NCBI RefSeq assembly: GCF_963666545.1
Contig: NZ_OY762899.1
Coordinates: forward strand, 2,480,001 to 2,544,000
Source: an uncultured Bacteroides sp.
GTDB lineage: Bacteria; Bacteroidota; Bacteroidia; Bacteroidales; Bacteroidaceae
Length of the DNA stretch: 64,000 nucleotides
Reading direction: 5' to 3'
Every line of letters starts with the position of its first letter. The first letter of the stretch is position 1. Below, piece after piece: positions 55,135 to 63,325 of the stretch. The position numbers and the translations under genes are program-made. The notes under the pieces are model-generated. The model had not been told where the DNA came from. It ran no database searches and saw nothing but the letters and a program-made list of their open reading frames with translations.

Positions 55135-56085
55135 TTAGTGAACCCCGGAAAAGAAGCGATTCCATCGATAACCTTTGAATGGGCCGGTGTTTTTTTCTTT
55201 GGAGAACCAAATAAGATTAGCCTTACCTATAATATGATCTTTGGGTACGAGGCCGAACAGGCGGGAATCGGCTAAATTCACGGAGTTGTTGGAAGCCATC
55301 CAATAATAGTCTTTGGTGAAATAGCAGTACTGAACCGAACGCCCATCCACATAGAGTGTGTCGTTTTTCACTTCAGCTTGCTTGCCTTCATGGAGCACTA
55401 ATGTGTTGCGGAGCAACGTAGCGTTCCACGGGTAGACTTTTACCATTGTTCTTTTCCCCGGGATAATCAGTGGATGCAATGCTTGCTTTAAACTTGTTTC
55501 TTCTTTTTCGGAAAGCAGGTAAATCCAATTCTTGTTTCTTAGAGCTTGCTCCAACAGATAATACTCGTATCGGCTGAAACTGCGAACATTCTCTTCTTTG
55601 TTTGCTCCCATCAGTTGGTTCCCCGTGATGGAAAGGACAGAAAGTAGCGAATCCATCGAACGTTCTTTCTCTCGGGGATAGGCATAGAGTTTCTTTTCGT
55701 CGGGAGTGGATTGTCTCCGGGTGGAGACGATGTTGAACAGGGAATCTACCAGCAAAGTGTCGCCGGGAAGCCCAATGCAGCGGCTGATATAGATGCCTCT
55801 TTGATCGATGACGGGCTGAGCAACTTGGGCAGGGTTGTTAAAAACCACGATTTCACCGTTCTTTATTGCTTTCTCCATCCAGCGATGATAGGAGAAGAGT
55901 GACATGAACGGGAGCCTGAGTCCGTAGCTCCATCTGTTCACCAATATGCGTTCACCTTGGAATAGGGAGTTCTCCATGCCTGAGGAAGGAATGAGGCAAG
56001 AGGTAAAAGCAAAGCAACGGAACAATAGCACAATGACTATTGCTCCGGTTAATGCGATGATCCATCTGCCGGTTCCTTGTCTCAT
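55135..56085 (-). CDS. Catalytically dead signal peptidase I paralog
   Basis: A 316-residue type I signal peptidase homologue with an N-terminal membrane anchor (8-28) and the conserved boxes around IGLPGDTL and WMASNNSVNLADSRLFG. Both catalytic residues are replaced. The Ser position of box B reads IPSSGMENSL (Gly36 instead of Ser), and the Lys position reads YISRCIGLPGD (Ser101 instead of Lys). The codons are GGC and AGC. The adjacent paralog keeps both. I conclude that it is a pseudoenzyme, perhaps regulating or chaperoning LepB, like Staphylococcus aureus SpsA beside SpsB. It lies 7 bp after lepB. Confidence 0.88.
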   Translation of the reverse strand: MRQGTGRWIIALTGAIVIVLLFRCFAFTSCLIPSSGMENSLFQGERILVNRWSYGLRLPFMSLFSYHRWMEKAIKNGEIVVFNNPAQVAQPVIDQRGIYISRCIGLPGDTLLVDSLFNIVSTRRQSTPDEKKLYAYPREKERSMDSLLSVLSITGNQLMGANKEENVRSFSRYEYYLLEQALRNKNWIYLLSEKEETSLKQALHPLIIPGKRTMVKVYPWNATLLRNTLVLHEGKQAEVKNDTLYVDGRSVQYCYFTKDYYWMASNNSVNLADSRLFGLVPKDHIIGKANLIWFSKEKNTGPFKGYRWNRFFSGVH

Positions 56086-56092
56086 GGTTTAC

Positions 56093-57643
56093 TTAATGAA
56101 CCCATTTAAATATCCGATTCCATCGTATCTTTCCGTCGAACCAGCCACGGTCTTTGTCTAGTGATAGCCATACTACTATGGGCTTACCTACAACATGATC
56201 TTCGGGCACGAAACCCCAGTAGCGAGAGTCTGCCGAGTTGTGACGGTTATCACCCATCATCCAGTAGTAGTCCATTTTAAAGGTGTACTTATTCGTTTTC
56301 ACTCCATTGATGTAGATGCCGTCAGCTTTGCGTTCCAGTTTGTTACCTTCGTAAGCATGAATGCAACGTGAGTAGATGGGAAGATTGGCGTCTGTTAGAG
56401 TGATGGTTGCTCCTTTAGATGGTATCCAGATAGGACCATAATTGTTTCTGTTCCACTTGGTATTCAGGTTTTGAGGGTACATCTGTCCGGCATATTCTTC
56501 CGATTCCATTACTATTTTAGAGATCAACTTCTTGTTGGCAGACAAGGTGTTGTACATCTTCTTGGTTAAAGGGAAATGATAGATTGGATTGAGACGGGCC
56601 GAATTATTCTTCTTGTCCAATCCTATCCCTGCCAGATTATTGTCTATGTTGCTGAACTGGGCTTCTATGTCAGCTTCCGAATAGTTCTGTTGCAGCATCT
56701 CTCTCCTCGTTGATTCATAATCGTTCATCAACATCTTGTCGTCCAAACTGATGCCGAGTTCTCTCAACATCTCTTCAGGAATAGATGGACCGGTGGTTTG
56801 CACGAAGTAATTGAACTGCATATTTTCAGGGTTGGGAGAAATCTTATTATTAATGTACACTTGTCCGTTGACAATTTTAAGCGTGTCACCCGGTAAGCCT
56901 ACACAACGCTTCACATAATTTTCTCTGCGGTCTACAGGTCTGTAGAGAATCTTCCCGTATTTCTGCGGATTATTGAGTACGGCATTTCTTCCGGCAGCAT
57001 AATAGAGATCGTATACCGTCTGTTGCTCTTTAGGCGATAGGCTATCCATGTTGATGCGGTTGGGATAAATCTGATGCCCTTCCTGATAGACTAGCGTGTA
57101 GAAGTCCGTTGTTTGTTGATAATTCACCGCCACGGTATCTCCTGCAGGGAAGTTGAACACCACAATATCGTTGTGCTTCACTTTACCCAGTCCCTTTACC
57201 CGTTTGTAGCTCCATTGAGGCCATTCGATGTACGACTTACATTCGAGTATTGGCAATGTGTGCTGTGCCAATGGCATAGAGAGCGGAGTGTTCGGCACAC
57301 GAGGACCGTAGCTCATCTTGCTTACGTATAGGAAGTCGCCTACCAACAATGACTTCTCCAATGAAGAAGAAGGTATCTGGTAGTTCTGAAACACGTATAT
57401 ATTCACAAAGTAGACGGCTACAAGTGCAAAGATGATTGCATCTACCCAGCTCATTACGCTACGAAAAGCAACGTTCTTGGAGCTACGCCAAAAAGACCAG
57501 GGCACTTTTTTGGTGATGTAGGCATCGAAGATAAAAGGAACCACGATTAGTCCCCACCAGCTTTGAACCCATACAAGAAATAGCAGATAAAGGATCGTGA
57601 TGACGCTGCACTTTACCCATTGATTGAGAGTTGCTTTTTTCAT
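56093..57643 (-). CDS. lepB: Signal peptidase I
   Basis: Active leader peptidase that cleaves signal peptides at the periplasmic face. The N-terminus has up to three membrane segments (about 9-45 and 64-85). The catalytic Ser94 is in IPSSSLEKSL and Lys245 in YVKRCVGLPGD; the final box is YYWMMGDNRHNSADSRYWG. At 516 residues it is far longer than E. coli LepB (324), because of insertions between the boxes (about 115-235 and 275-430). I use ATG 57643; an ATG at 57667 would overlap dapB. It is between dapB and the inactive paralog in one operon. Confidence 0.94.
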   Translation of the reverse strand: MKKATLNQWVKCSVITILYLLFLVWVQSWWGLIVVPFIFDAYITKKVPWSFWRSSKNVAFRSVMSWVDAIIFALVAVYFVNIYVFQNYQIPSSSLEKSLLVGDFLYVSKMSYGPRVPNTPLSMPLAQHTLPILECKSYIEWPQWSYKRVKGLGKVKHNDIVVFNFPAGDTVAVNYQQTTDFYTLVYQEGHQIYPNRINMDSLSPKEQQTVYDLYYAAGRNAVLNNPQKYGKILYRPVDRRENYVKRCVGLPGDTLKIVNGQVYINNKISPNPENMQFNYFVQTTGPSIPEEMLRELGISLDDKMLMNDYESTRREMLQQNYSEADIEAQFSNIDNNLAGIGLDKKNNSARLNPIYHFPLTKKMYNTLSANKKLISKIVMESEEYAGQMYPQNLNTKWNRNNYGPIWIPSKGATITLTDANLPIYSRCIHAYEGNKLERKADGIYINGVKTNKYTFKMDYYWMMGDNRHNSADSRYWGFVPEDHVVGKPIVVWLSLDKDRGWFDGKIRWNRIFKWVH

Positions 57644-57659
57644 TGTGATATCTTTCTTT

Positions 57660-58388
57660 TTAATCATTCAAGAATGGAAATAAATCGCTCATGCCCAGAT
57701 AGCCTTGTTTATCAGCCGTATACTCGGCTGCAAGTACAGCTCCGAACGCAAGAGCTTTGCGGTTTTTTGCATCGTGGGTGATAGTGATACTATCGGCTTC
57801 GGAATCGTAACGGATGATGTGTATGCCGCATACTTCTCCTTCACGGATAGAGTGGATGGGCAATTCGTTTGCACTTTTCGCCTCTTCCTTTACCCAACGA
57901 TCTTTGCGGTCGATGTTCTCCAATAGGTCTTCGGCTAGCGTGATCGCTGTTCCGCTTGGCGCATCGAGTTTGTGCACGTGATGAGTTTCGCTCATTGTTA
58001 TGTCATAAGCAGGAAACTGATTCATTATTTTGGCCAGATACTTATTCACAGCCGAGAAGATGCTGACTCCCAAGCTGAAGTTGGATGCCCAAAACAAGGT
58101 CTTGCCACTGTTTCTACATAGTTCTTTTATCTCGTCACCATGTTCGTCCATCCAACCCGTACTGCCCGACACAACCTTTACGCCTGCTGCAAATGCTTTC
58201 ATATAGTTAGTGTATGCCACCATCGGGTTAGTAAACTCTATGGCTACATCGGCCGAGCGGAATGTGTCGGATTCATAATCCTGTTGGTTATTGACGTCAA
58301 TAATACAAACAATCTCGTGTCCGCGATTAAGGGCTATTTGTTCTATCTCTTTGCCCATTTTTCCGTAACCTATCAATGCTATCTTCAT
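57660..58388 (-). CDS. dapB: 4-hydroxy-tetrahydrodipicolinate reductase
   Basis: Lysine/diaminopimelate pathway enzyme reducing HTPA with NAD(P)H. It has the Rossmann motif ALIGYGKMGKEI at the N-terminus and the catalytic segment SETHHVHKLDAPSGTA (His136, His137, Lys140). Its 242 residues are normal for the short form. It is first in the operon with lepB and its paralog, with a -7 box at 58449-58456. Confidence 0.96.
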   Translation of the reverse strand: MKIALIGYGKMGKEIEQIALNRGHEIVCIIDVNNQQDYESDTFRSADVAIEFTNPMVAYTNYMKAFAAGVKVVSGSTGWMDEHGDEIKELCRNSGKTLFWASNFSLGVSIFSAVNKYLAKIMNQFPAYDITMSETHHVHKLDAPSGTAITLAEDLLENIDRKDRWVKEEAKSANELPIHSIREGEVCGIHIIRYDSEADSITITHDAKNRKALAFGAVLAAEYTADKQGYLGMSDLFPFLND

Positions 58389-58448
58389 CGTTATTTATGA
58401 TTTGTAGAAATACTCGTTGTTGTTAATCTTATCGACAAATAGTTGACG

Positions 58449-58456
58449 CAAAGATA
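58449..58456 (-). promoter_or_regulatory. Bacteroides -7 box for the dapB-lepB operon
   Basis: The minus strand reads TATCTTTG, 60 bp upstream of the dapB ATG. Confidence 0.55.
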
Positions 58457-58477
58457 ACTATTTTGATGGTAAGTTAT

Positions 58478-58485
58478 TACTTTTG
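58478..58485 (+). promoter_or_regulatory. Bacteroides -7 box for the DUF2851 gene
   Basis: TACTTTTG matches TAnnTTTG, 24 bp before ATG 58510. Confidence 0.55.
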
Positions 58486-58509
58486 TGCCACATTAACGAC
58501 CTGTTAACA

Positions 58510-59778
58510 ATGGAACAACTACTACATTACGTCTGGAAACATAAAATATTTCCACTCAAGGAACTTAAAACAACATCTGGACTGCTGCTTGAAGTGATTG
58601 ATCCCGGATTGGCGAACACCAATGCAGGTCCCGACTTCTTCAACGCCAAACTAAAAATTGACGGCACATTGTGGGTGGGTAATGTCGAAATTCATGAGGT
58701 TTCGTCGGACTGGTTTCGGCACGGGCACGACAAAGATAGAACTTACGATTCGGTGATTCTGCATGTAGCCGCCGGGGTGGATTGCGATGTGCGCCGACCT
58801 GATGGTGAAGCTATCCCTCAACTACAACTCGATTGTCCTGAGAGAGTCCGCATCCATTACGAAGAACTCAGTCATACTGAAAAGTACCCTCCCTGCTACT
58901 CTATCCTCTCTTCTTTACCTAAACTGACAATCCATTCGTGGCTCACAGCTCTGCAATCGGAACGCTTTGAACAGAAAACGAGGCTGGTCTTTCAACGCCT
59001 CCAGCAAGCAGATTATCATTGGGAAGATACGTTTTTTATTACCCTCTCACGTAACTTTGGCTTCGGGCTCAATGGAGATGCCTTTGAGACATGGGCTAAG
59101 ATGCTTTCTTTGCGCGCAGTCGATAAGCACCGTGATGATTTGTTTCAGGTAGAAGCCATCTTTTTCGGGCAAGCGGGATTGCTTGATGAGAAAATCGAAG
59201 AGGATGCGTACTATCAAAAACTTCAAAAAGAATATCTTTATCTAAAGCATAAGTTTGAATTACCTCAGATGGATGCCTCTTTGTGGCGATTCTTGCGACT
59301 TCGACCGGGCAATTTCCCTCACGTCCGCATCGCACAATTGGCCTATTTGTATCATCGAAGTAGTGGCTTGCTTTCTCAAATCGTTGAGGCCAAGACGATT
59401 AAAGCAGTAAAGGAGCTTCTTTCTACCCGCACCTCCGATTATTGGGAAGAACATTTCATCTTTGGAAAATCGTCTCCACATAGAGTGAAAAGCCTTGGCG
59501 ACGGCTCGCTCAATCTGCTGATTATTAATACTGTTGTTCCCTTTCTTTACGCTTACGGGCTCCACAGAAGTGATGATTCTCTCTGCTTACGTGCCGGAAA
59601 TTATTTAGAGGAGCTGAAGGCGGAAAATAATCATGTAATCCGTTCGTGGGAGGGTGCCGGACTACCTGTTAATAGTGCTGCTGACTCACAAGCTTTGCTG
59701 CAACTTCAGAAAGAATATTGCGATAAAAAGAACTGTCTTCGTTGCCGTTTTGGTTATGAGTATCTCCGACGCAAATAA
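58510..59778 (+). CDS. DUF2851 family protein
   Basis: A 422-residue Bacteroidetes protein of unknown function. The conserved start MEQLLHYVWKHKIFPLKEL and the segment GLANTNAGPDFFNAK, followed by WVGNVEIHEVSSDW, are characteristic. The C-terminus has a possible metal-binding KKNCLRCRFG. ATG 58510 fits the -7 box at 58478-58485 better than the upstream start. It is divergent from dapB. Confidence 0.9.
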   Translation: MEQLLHYVWKHKIFPLKELKTTSGLLLEVIDPGLANTNAGPDFFNAKLKIDGTLWVGNVEIHEVSSDWFRHGHDKDRTYDSVILHVAAGVDCDVRRPDGEAIPQLQLDCPERVRIHYEELSHTEKYPPCYSILSSLPKLTIHSWLTALQSERFEQKTRLVFQRLQQADYHWEDTFFITLSRNFGFGLNGDAFETWAKMLSLRAVDKHRDDLFQVEAIFFGQAGLLDEKIEEDAYYQKLQKEYLYLKHKFELPQMDASLWRFLRLRPGNFPHVRIAQLAYLYHRSSGLLSQIVEAKTIKAVKELLSTRTSDYWEEHFIFGKSSPHRVKSLGDGSLNLLIINTVVPFLYAYGLHRSDDSLCLRAGNYLEELKAENNHVIRSWEGAGLPVNSAADSQALLQLQKEYCDKKNCLRCRFGYEYLRRK

Positions 59779-59787
59779 GTCACCCTT

Positions 59788-59822
59788 TTTGAATGGAATA
59801 TTAGGAAGATATATTATATTTG
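59788..59822 (+). promoter_or_regulatory. Promoter of the 188-residue lipoprotein gene
   Basis: TTTG (59788-59791) and TATATTTG (59815-59822) are separated by 23 bp, slightly long for the consensus; the ATG follows 42 bp later. Confidence 0.55.
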
Positions 59823-59864
59823 CCCGCTGAATTTCGAGCTTCAACAATTAAACGTTTAAACACT

Positions 59865-60431
59865 ATGAATGCAAAAAGATTTGTGCTCTGTTTATTAATG
59901 ATTGCCTCAATGGTGGGGGGCTGCTTGATTTCTTGTGGAAACACCTCTTCTAAAGACTCACCAAATAAGGAAAGTAAGCCTGCTGACGAAGCTGATAGCG
60001 ACTTTCAATCCTTTTTAGTTAAGTTTACGTCGAGTGCTGCTTTTCAGTATACTCGTGTAAAATTCCCTTTGAAAACACCCGTCACCCTCATGTCCGATGA
60101 TGGCAATAGTGAAAAAACTTTTCCTTTTACTAAAGAGAAATGGCCTTTGCTTGATGGCGAAACGCTTAAAGAAGAACGCATCACTCAAGAAGAAGGTGGC
60201 GTATATGTGTCGAAGTTTGTCATAGATCAACCTACCCACAAAGAGTTCGAAGCCGGATATGAAGAGTCGGAAGTGGATTTGCGCGTGGTGTTCGATCTCA
60301 TTGATGGTAATTGGTTCGTAACCGATTGCTATACCGCCTGGTATAGTTTTGATCTGCCGATAGCTGAGTTGAAAGCAACCATTCAGCAGGTGCAGGAAGA
60401 GAACAAGGCATTCGAAGAAGTACACCCTTAA
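59865..60431 (+). CDS. Hypothetical lipoprotein (188 aa)
   Basis: A secreted lipoprotein with signal peptide MNAKRFVLCLLMIASMVGG and candidate lipobox Cys at 20 or 24 (GGC, LISC). A Ser/Lys/Glu linker follows, then a compact domain resembling DUF4348-type NTF2-like folds in general pattern (WFVTDCYTAW near the end); this is a weak guess. ATG 59865 is consistent with the promoter at 59815-59822. It is followed after 13 bp by the CBM9-like gene. Function is unknown. Confidence 0.75.
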   Translation: MNAKRFVLCLLMIASMVGGCLISCGNTSSKDSPNKESKPADEADSDFQSFLVKFTSSAAFQYTRVKFPLKTPVTLMSDDGNSEKTFPFTKEKWPLLDGETLKEERITQEEGGVYVSKFVIDQPTHKEFEAGYEESEVDLRVVFDLIDGNWFVTDCYTAWYSFDLPIAELKATIQQVQEENKAFEEVHP

Positions 60432-60444
60432 AGCATTGAAGCGC

Positions 60445-61194
60445 ATGCACGTTTCCTTGCAAATCATAAGGCGGTCTTTCATCTTGATGGGGCTGCCTTT
60501 TTGTATTTTCGTGCTTTTGTGTTCGCATAAAATAGAGAATCAGATGAAAGAATTACACGTAAAGAAAGTCCATGCCGCTAGCGTGGATGCCATGAATGTT
60601 CCGGCTTTGCTGGATGAACATCACGTCGCTTTTCAGCCGATAGATGAGCTGAATTGGTCGACTTTCCCTTATCGCCCTCAGGTAACTTTTCGCATAGCTC
60701 ATACTGAGCATGCTATCTTGCTTAACTTTCGGGTAAAAGAGGCAAGTGTGCGTGCCCGATACGGAAAGGACAACGAATCGGTATGGACGGATGCTTGTGT
60801 AGAGTTTTTTGTTATTCCCGGTGATGATGGTGTGTATTACAATCTTGAGTGCAACTGTGCGGGTACCATTCTTCTGGGAGCAGGCCCCGAACGCAATAAA
60901 CGTGAACGAGCTCCTCAGGTGGTGATGGATCAGGTTCAACGCTGGTCGAGTCTGGGACGTCAACCTTTCGAAGAACGAATAGGAGAGTGCAGCTGGGAAA
61001 TGGCGTTGGTGATACCTTATAGTGTGTTCTATAAACATCAGATAACTTCTCTTGATGGTAAAACGATAAAAGCCAACTTCTATAAATGTGGCGATGAGCT
61101 CAAGACTCCTCATTATCTTTCGTGGAATGTGATCAACGCCCCTAAACCCAATTTTCATCTTCCCGAATTCTTTGGACTGCTTCGATTTGAGTGA
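60445..61194 (+). CDS. Carbohydrate-binding family 9-like protein
   Basis: A 249-residue protein with one N-terminal hydrophobic segment (about 13-29) and a CBM9/DOMON-like beta-sandwich (ILLNFRVKEASVRARYG, VWTDACVEFFVIPG, and CSWEMALVIPYSVF). Such proteins are secreted glycan- or haem-binding modules. An internal ATG at 60544 (MKELHVKKV) would give a cytoplasmic form of 216 residues and cannot be excluded. It is close behind the lipoprotein gene and likely co-transcribed. Confidence 0.8.
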   Translation: MHVSLQIIRRSFILMGLPFCIFVLLCSHKIENQMKELHVKKVHAASVDAMNVPALLDEHHVAFQPIDELNWSTFPYRPQVTFRIAHTEHAILLNFRVKEASVRARYGKDNESVWTDACVEFFVIPGDDGVYYNLECNCAGTILLGAGPERNKRERAPQVVMDQVQRWSSLGRQPFEERIGECSWEMALVIPYSVFYKHQITSLDGKTIKANFYKCGDELKTPHYLSWNVINAPKPNFHLPEFFGLLRFE

Positions 61195-61358
61195 ATAACG
61201 TCTAAACGGGAGAAGAAATAACAAATTTGTAATAGAAGACAGCTTTTGGTTTGTATTGTTATCATCTCTCTTGAAGTAGCATAAACTTCTTTTGTAGCGG
61301 GTGATAGATGAGGTTATACGTCATCAAAAGGCTGGGTATAATGTAGACGCTTTGCCTT

Positions 61359-61416
61359 TATTTTTGATAAATAAGTGTAAAAGAGCACGTTAATTGACTG
61401 ATAACGCTTATTTTTG
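61359..61416 (+). promoter_or_regulatory. Two -7 boxes before the Ig-like lipoprotein gene
   Basis: TATTTTTG occurs at 61359-61366 and again at 61409-61416. The first gives a leader of about 50 nt; the second ends only 4 bp before ATG 61421 and would give a nearly leaderless message. Confidence 0.5.
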
Positions 61417-61420
61417 CAAC

Positions 61421-63325
61421 ATGTTAAACGGAAAGTATCATAACAGAAAGCGGTTTATCCACACCGCATTGGCAGTAACGACATTGGTTGCTGCATTCTA
61501 TTCTTGTGCTAATGTAGGACATCCCGAAGGAGGCCCTATCGACACAACTCCACCACGGGTGGTCGGTAGCTCTCCCGTTGCCGGAGCTCATAACAATAAG
61601 AAAAGTAAAATAGTCATTGAGTTTGATGAATTTATCAAGCTCGAGAAGGCCAATGAAAAAGTGGTTGTTTCGCCTCCGCAGGTGCAACAGCCGGAGATTA
61701 AAACTAATGGTAAGAAGGTCTCGGTGAATTTGCTCGATTCCTTAAAGGCGAACACAACCTATACCATTGATTTTTCCGATGCGATAGTGGATAATAACGA
61801 GAGCAATCCGTTAGGTAATTTTGCCTTTACATTCTCAACGGGAGCAGTGATAGATACCATGATGGTTTCCGGAACAGTACTCGAAGCATCTAATTTGGAA
61901 CCGATAAAAGGTATCTTGGTTGGTTTGCATTCTAATCTAGACGATTCGGCGTTCGTAAAGAAACCCTTCGACCGTGTGGCCAGAACGGATAGTCGCGGAC
62001 ATTTCTCTATTCGTGGAATAGCACCGGGTAAGTATCGCATTTATGCTTTACAGGATGCTGATCAGAATTTTGCTTTCTCACAGAAAAGTGAGGCATTGGC
62101 TTTCAACGATTCACTCATCATACCAAGTTTGCAAGAGCGCTTGCGTCAAGATACCACTTGGATCGATTCTCTTACGGTAGATACTATTATGGAGCGCAAG
62201 TACACTCATTATCTACCCGACAATGTGGTTCTTCGTTCGTTTCTGGAAGAGAGGCATTCCCAGTATCTGCAGAAAAGCGAACGATTGTCGCCGGAGAAGT
62301 TCTCTCTCTACTTTGCTGACAGGGCCGATACATTACCTACTATTAAAGGGCTGAACTTCAATGAGAGAGATGCTTTTATTATTGAAAAAACCTCTAAGAA
62401 CGATACCCTTCACTACTGGGTAAAGGATTCACTCATCTATAAACAGGATACATTACGCATGAGTTTGCGTTATCTCTTTACCGACACACTCAATCAACTT
62501 GTTGTTCGTACGGATACACTCAATCTGTTGGTGAAGAAGGCAAAGGGTGGAACTAATAAAGAGCAACAGCAACCCAAGAAGAAAAAGAAAGGGCATGAGA
62601 ACGATCCGGAACCAACGGTATTTTTGGCGATGACGCCTCATGTTCCGTCACCGATGAATGTTTATGATACGATCAATTTTGTCTTTGAAAAGCCTCTGAA
62701 AGAATATAACAGTAAGGCGATTCACCTGAAACAGAAGGTAGATTCTTTGTTGTGGAAAGATGTTCCGTTTGTCTTTGAACGAGACTCCCTTGAACTGCGC
62801 AAGTATAACTTGTTGTGCAACTGGGATCCGAATATGGATTATGAATTGACTGTCGATTCCATGGCATTTCAGGGTCTCTATGGCTTGCATAGCGACAAGC
62901 TGAAGCAGGCTTTCAAGGTACGATCGCTTGATGAATACGGTGCGATCTTCTTTAATGTTAGCGGAATAGATACTACTGCGTTTGTAGAGCTACTCGACGC
63001 GCAGGATAAAGTATTGCTGAAAGCTCCTGTAATTGAGGGAAAGGCCGACTTCTACTATCTCAACCCCGGGAAATATTGCGCCCGACTTGTGGAAGATGTA
63101 AATGGCAACGGAATCTGGGACACAGGCAATTATGCAGAAAAACGTCAACCTGAGAAGGTGTATTACTATACACAAATACTTGATTTGAAGGCCCTTTGGG
63201 AGATAGAGCAAGACTGGAATGTAAATGCTAAACCTTTAGATAAACAAAAACTAGACGAACTTAAAAAACAAAAACCTGATGAAGATAAGAAAAAGAAGAC
63301 TAGAAAGAATAACCAAAGAAGGTAG
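61421..63325 (+). CDS. Ig-like domain (Big_5) lipoprotein
   Basis: A 634-residue envelope lipoprotein: signal peptide with lipobox FYSC, then an SbsA-type Ig-like domain (TTPPRVVGSSPVAGAHNNKK, FTFSTGAV end near 150), a carboxypeptidase-regulatory-like domain (GHFSIRGIAPGKYRIYALQD near 200), further beta domains and a Lys-rich tail (KKKTRKNNQRR). ATG 61421 is the family-like start. It overlaps the next gene by 47 bp, so the two are translationally linked. A role in the cell surface or envelope assembly is likely; no ligand is known. Confidence 0.88.
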   Translation: MLNGKYHNRKRFIHTALAVTTLVAAFYSCANVGHPEGGPIDTTPPRVVGSSPVAGAHNNKKSKIVIEFDEFIKLEKANEKVVVSPPQVQQPEIKTNGKKVSVNLLDSLKANTTYTIDFSDAIVDNNESNPLGNFAFTFSTGAVIDTMMVSGTVLEASNLEPIKGILVGLHSNLDDSAFVKKPFDRVARTDSRGHFSIRGIAPGKYRIYALQDADQNFAFSQKSEALAFNDSLIIPSLQERLRQDTTWIDSLTVDTIMERKYTHYLPDNVVLRSFLEERHSQYLQKSERLSPEKFSLYFADRADTLPTIKGLNFNERDAFIIEKTSKNDTLHYWVKDSLIYKQDTLRMSLRYLFTDTLNQLVVRTDTLNLLVKKAKGGTNKEQQQPKKKKKGHENDPEPTVFLAMTPHVPSPMNVYDTINFVFEKPLKEYNSKAIHLKQKVDSLLWKDVPFVFERDSLELRKYNLLCNWDPNMDYELTVDSMAFQGLYGLHSDKLKQAFKVRSLDEYGAIFFNVSGIDTTAFVELLDAQDKVLLKAPVIEGKADFYYLNPGKYCARLVEDVNGNGIWDTGNYAEKRQPEKVYYYTQILDLKALWEIEQDWNVNAKPLDKQKLDELKKQKPDEDKKKKTRKNNQRR

